In this document: positions 34,219-36,738 of the stretch, one piece after another
Position numbering within the stretch: the first letter of the stretch is position 1
Layout: the number at the start of each line of letters is the position of its first letter
Assembly: GCA_015232825.1 (NCBI GenBank)
Contig: JADFYY010000010.1
Location: 1-36,738, forward strand
DNA: 36,738 nt
Direction of reading: 5' to 3'
Origin: Magnetococcales bacterium
GTDB lineage: Bacteria; Pseudomonadota; Magnetococcia; Magnetococcales; Magnetaquicoccaceae
Made by a program: the position numbers and the translations under genes
The notes under the pieces: generated by a model
What the model was told of the DNA's origin: nothing
The model's database searches: none
What the model saw: the letters and a program-made list of their open reading frames with translations, nothing else

Positions 34219-35520
34219 TTATGGTGTGCGTTTGCTGATGGCGGCGGCATGTGCGGCAAAGCCTTCATATTGGGCAAAGCGCAAGGCCGTCTCTTTGATT
34301 TGGTTGTAACCGTGTTGATTAAGCCAGCCAATGGAGGAGCGTTTCAGGAAGTCGAATACCGTGACGCAAGAAAAGGTCTTGGCAAATCCGCCAGTTGGCA
34401 AGATGGCATTGACGCCCAAGGCAAAATTGCCGATGGTGATGGGGGTGTGGGCTCCCAGGAGAATCTCGCCAGCGTTGTGAATATCGTTGGCCACGAACAA
34501 GGGATCTTGAGTCATGACTTCCAGATGTTCTGGGGCAAAGTCGTTCACAAAGGCTACAGAGGCCGCCAAGCTAGAGGTCAAGACCACGCCACCATAGTTG
34601 GATAGGACATGTTGGCAGAAATTTCGGCGGTTTTCCGGCAGGTCATTGATCAAGGCGGGGAGAAGCTCCAAAACCCGTTCAGCCAGTTGACGGTCATGGG
34701 TGACCAGCATAGCCGTGGAATCCGTGCCATGTTCCGCTTCGATCAGGAGGTCTAGGGCAGCGGTATGGGGGTTGGCGTGTTCGTCACAGAGAATAATCGA
34801 TTCACTGGGACCGGCGGGGGCTCCTACATCGATTTTGCTGTAGAGCAGTCGTTTGGCGGCGGAGACATAGCTGCTGCCCGGTCCAATGGTTTTGCAGACT
34901 TTGGGTATGGTTTCGGTGCCATAGGCCATGGCGGCAATGGCTTGCGCGCCACCGGTTTTATAGACATCGCGAATGCCACACAATTCGGCTGCGTACAAGG
35001 TGGCGTCGTCGGTTGCACCACCGGGGGCGGGTGGGGTGCAGACGATGATTTTTCCGACACGGGCGATAACCGCTGGCAGTCCCAACATGAGCATGACTGA
35101 AGGAAAGGAGCCCTTGCCGCGTGGTACGTACAGGCCCACAGAAGGGATGGGGCTGATTTTCTCGCCCGCCATGATTCCCGGTTGAATCTCCTTGAACCAC
35201 ATGGCGTCCGGCATTTGGGCTTCATGAAAGGAGCGGATATTGGCGGCGGCCTTCTCGATGACCTTTTTAACGTCGTCTGGGAGATTGCGGCGGGCCTGTT
35301 CAAACTCCTCTTCACTGGCTTTAAGTTGGGAGGTGGACATGACCACTTTGTCGAATTGGCCATTGAAGTCAACCAAAGCCGCATCCCCATCGGTTTTTAC
35401 CCGGTCGATGATGGGTTTTACCAGGGTCAGAAGGTTTTCGATGTCGGTTTCTGAACGGGTCAGAAGATTTTGGATCTGGGAGGGATCCATTTCGTCAAGG
35501 ACGAATAAATTGATCTTCAT
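34219..35520 (-). CDS. hisD: HisD-family dehydrogenase (histidinol dehydrogenase-like) with altered zinc-ligand positions
   Basis: 433 residues, the normal HisD length from ATG 35520; a TTG at 35559 would add 13. Family motifs are GPGSSYVSAAKRLL, GPSESIILCDEHANP, FAPEHLEV (catalytic Glu-His pair kept) and LPTGGFAKTFSC. HisD oxidises histidinol to histidine with NAD. Compared from memory with E. coli HisD, the zinc ligand Gln259 is Glu (E261, in IEAEHG), Asp360 is Asn (N365, in IGNFALG), and the substrate-binding His of N-H-V-L-P-T is Ala (A372). The C-terminal AHAAA histidine is kept. A true histidinol dehydrogenase is possible, but so is a relative acting on another alcohol. It follows rfbC by 45 bases. 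Confidence 0.83.
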   Translation of the reverse strand: MKINLFVLDEMDPSQIQNLLTRSETDIENLLTLVKPIIDRVKTDGDAALVDFNGQFDKVVMSTSQLKASEEEFEQARRNLPDDVKKVIEKAAANIRSFHEAQMPDAMWFKEIQPGIMAGEKISPIPSVGLYVPRGKGSFPSVMLMLGLPAVIARVGKIIVCTPPAPGGATDDATLYAAELCGIRDVYKTGGAQAIAAMAYGTETIPKVCKTIGPGSSYVSAAKRLLYSKIDVGAPAGPSESIILCDEHANPHTAALDLLIEAEHGTDSTAMLVTHDRQLAERVLELLPALINDLPENRRNFCQHVLSNYGGVVLTSSLAASVAFVNDFAPEHLEVMTQDPLFVANDIHNAGEILLGAHTPITIGNFALGVNAILPTGGFAKTFSCVTVFDFLKRSSIGWLNQHGYNQIKETALRFAQYEGFAAHAAAISKRTP

Positions 35521-35565
35521 GGAGGGTTCTTTCTTTGTTGGAATTGATAAAGATTGCAATGAACC

Positions 35566-36123
35566 CTAAATATTTACAAAAATTTCTGCGTCTTGCAAGC
35601 GTTTTCCGTTAGCATCCTTGGTGGCCAGTATGGGTTCGAAGTCGATTGGCCACTGAATGCCGACCTCTGGGTCATTCCAGAGTAGACAACGTTCGTGTTC
35701 AGGATGCCAGTAGTCTGTTGTTTTATAAAGAAATTCAGCAGAGTCGCTGGTCACGACAAACCCATGTGCGAAACCGGGAGGAATCCACAGTTGATGCTTG
35801 TTTTCGGCGGAGAGAATGACTCCATCCCATTTTCCAAAGGTTGGTGAGTTGCGGCGTAAATCTACAGCTACATCAAACACTTCTCCGTGAGTCACCCGAA
35901 CCAATTTTCCTTGGGGATGCTGAATCTGATAATGCAGGCCACGAAGAACGCCTTTACTTGAGCGGCTATGGTTGTCCTGAACAAAGTGACCATCAAGGCC
36001 AGTGGCTTGGGTAAAATCGCGTTGATTGAAGCTTTCAAAAAAAAAGCCGCGACTGTCACCAAAAATTTTGGGATCTAAAACCAACACTTCAGGCAATGAT
36101 GTTGACAAGACGGTGTAAGGCAT
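35566..36123 (-). CDS. rfbC: dTDP-4-dehydrorhamnose 3,5-epimerase
   Basis: 185 residues, standard RfbC length. Motifs are LDPKIFGDSRGFFFESFNQ, FVQDNHSRSSKGVLRGLHYQ (catalytic His region), GKLVRVTHGEVFDVAVDLR and WIPPGFAHGFVV, all typical of the cupin-fold epimerase. It epimerises C3 and C5 of dTDP-4-keto-6-deoxyglucose in dTDP-L-rhamnose synthesis, in the cytoplasm. It lies 10 bases after rfbA on the same strand. rfbB and rfbD are not in the window and may lie beyond its right edge. Confidence 0.96.
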   Translation of the reverse strand: MPYTVLSTSLPEVLVLDPKIFGDSRGFFFESFNQRDFTQATGLDGHFVQDNHSRSSKGVLRGLHYQIQHPQGKLVRVTHGEVFDVAVDLRRNSPTFGKWDGVILSAENKHQLWIPPGFAHGFVVTSDSAEFLYKTTDYWHPEHERCLLWNDPEVGIQWPIDFEPILATKDANGKRLQDAEIFVNI

Positions 36124-36133
36124 TTTTTTCTCT

Positions 36134-36738
36134 TTATTTAAGCAGACTTAGCAAATATTGCCCGTAGCCGTTTTTGATCAATGGGTACGCCAATTTTTGC
36201 ACCTGATCTGCATCAATCCATTTGTTAGCAAAGGCGATCTCTTCTGGGCAGGCAATCATCAGGCCTTGGCGTTTTTGAAGAGTGGCAATAAAACTCGCAG
36301 CCTCCAAAAGAGAGTCATGAGTACCCGTATCTAGCCAAGCATAGCCGCGTCCCATGATTTCTACATGGAGTTGGTTTTGCTCCAGGTATTGTCTATTCAC
36401 ATCGGTGATTTCCAGCTCACCACGAGCCGATGGTTTGATATTGGCCGCAATGTCGCACACCTGTTCATCATAAAAATAGAGCCCAGTCACCGCATAATGG
36501 CTTTTGGGTTGCTTAGGCTTCTCTTCAATGGAGATGGCTCGCCGATTTTTATCAAAAGAGACGATGCCGTAGCGTTCCGGGTCTTGTACATGATAGGCAA
36601 ATACACTGGCCCCAGTGCTGCGTAAGCTTGCGTGCTTCAATTGCTTTACCAAGTCGTGACCATAGAAAATATTATCACCGAGTATTAAAGTGCTGGGGTG
36701 GCCATTGATGTATTCTTTTCCAATGATAAACGCCTGGG
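36134..36738 (-). CDS. rfbA: Glucose-1-phosphate thymidylyltransferase, C-terminal part (cut by window edge)
   Basis: The frame is open to the window edge, so about 200 C-terminal residues are present and the N-terminal nucleotide-binding part is missing. Motifs are [72 protein letters not shown] and [17 protein letters not shown]. These are diagnostic of RfbA/RmlA, which makes dTDP-glucose from dTTP and glucose-1-phosphate, the first step of dTDP-rhamnose synthesis. An internal ATG at 36652 is not the true start. Confidence 0.96.
   Translation of the reverse strand, partial: QAFIIGKEYINGHPSTLILGDNIFYGHDLVKQLKHASLRSTGASVFAYHVQDPERYGIVSFDKNRRAISIEEKPKQPKSHYAVTGLYFYDEQVCDIAANIKPSARGELEITDVNRQYLEQNQLHVEIMGRGYAWLDTGTHDSLLEAASFIATLQKRQGLMIACPEEIAFANKWIDADQVQKLAYPLIKNGYGQYLLSLLK

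Noticed and set aside
34167-34331. Longer glycosyltransferase start at 34331
   Set aside because: It would overlap hisD and read through its terminator; the extra 55 residues are untypical, and the GT-A fold begins right after ATG 34166.
1-36738. CRISPR array, tRNA, rRNA or complete insertion sequence
   Set aside because: No regularly spaced repeats, cloverleaf sequences, rRNA motifs or transposase frames were seen on reading through both strands.

Overview
The window looks like a piece of a Gram-negative proteobacterial chromosome. Signs of this are outer-membrane lipoproteins, an LpoA-type activator, a TolC-family channel and DksA. The most telling gene is a small three-helix membrane protein (6433-6759, minus) that carries the signature of the MamF/MmsF magnetosome protein family. 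Together with the mixture of alpha- and gamma-like genes, this suggests a magnetotactic proteobacterium, plausibly of the Magnetococcales. The family call rests on residues I can see; the taxonomic call is inference.

Layout. Positions 1-2885 hold the edge of an unknown gene and a large hybrid sensor kinase. Positions 2921-11177 form a housekeeping block resembling the enterobacterial rsmI-lpoA-yraN-yraP(dolP) cluster: lpoA reads away from rsmI, and yraN, a two-BON-domain lipoprotein, a GlcD-type FAD oxidase and dksA follow. A ParDE-like toxin-antitoxin pair and the MamF-like/acidic-protein pair are wedged between rsmI and yraN. Positions 11236-16059 carry a TolC-like lipoprotein on the minus strand, then on the plus strand an exported protein followed by a CHASE2-anchored class III nucleotide cyclase. 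Positions 16253-18604 encode an atypical Hsp70 with a long acidic tail, closed by a strong terminator.

Positions 18795-22236 are an IetAS-type conflict module: an intact AAA ATPase followed by a subtilisin-like protease. The protease reading frame is broken and its middle is missing, so the effector looks dead. A 1189-residue exported beta-propeller/TPR protein follows. Positions 25965-27788 are an accessory patch with a HigBA module and a very AT-rich UPF0175/PIN module.

The rest, mostly on the minus strand, holds an HD-GYP response regulator, a HAD phosphatase fused to two degenerate HisB-like domains, a HisC-like aminotransferase, an unknown toroid-like protein (plus strand), a GT2 glycosyltransferase, a HisD-like dehydrogenase with altered zinc-ligand positions, RfbC and a partial RfbA. 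The last three are oriented as one dTDP-sugar/histidinol-dehydrogenase-like transcription unit with a terminator after hisD.

The items most worth a second look are the MamF-like/acidic gene pair, the IetAS module with a collapsed protease, the HAD-HisB-HisB fusion beside HisC- and HisD-like enzymes with changed active-site residues, the acidic-tailed Hsp70, and the cyclase lacking the usual substrate-specifying lysine. No tRNA, rRNA, CRISPR array or intact insertion sequence was seen.
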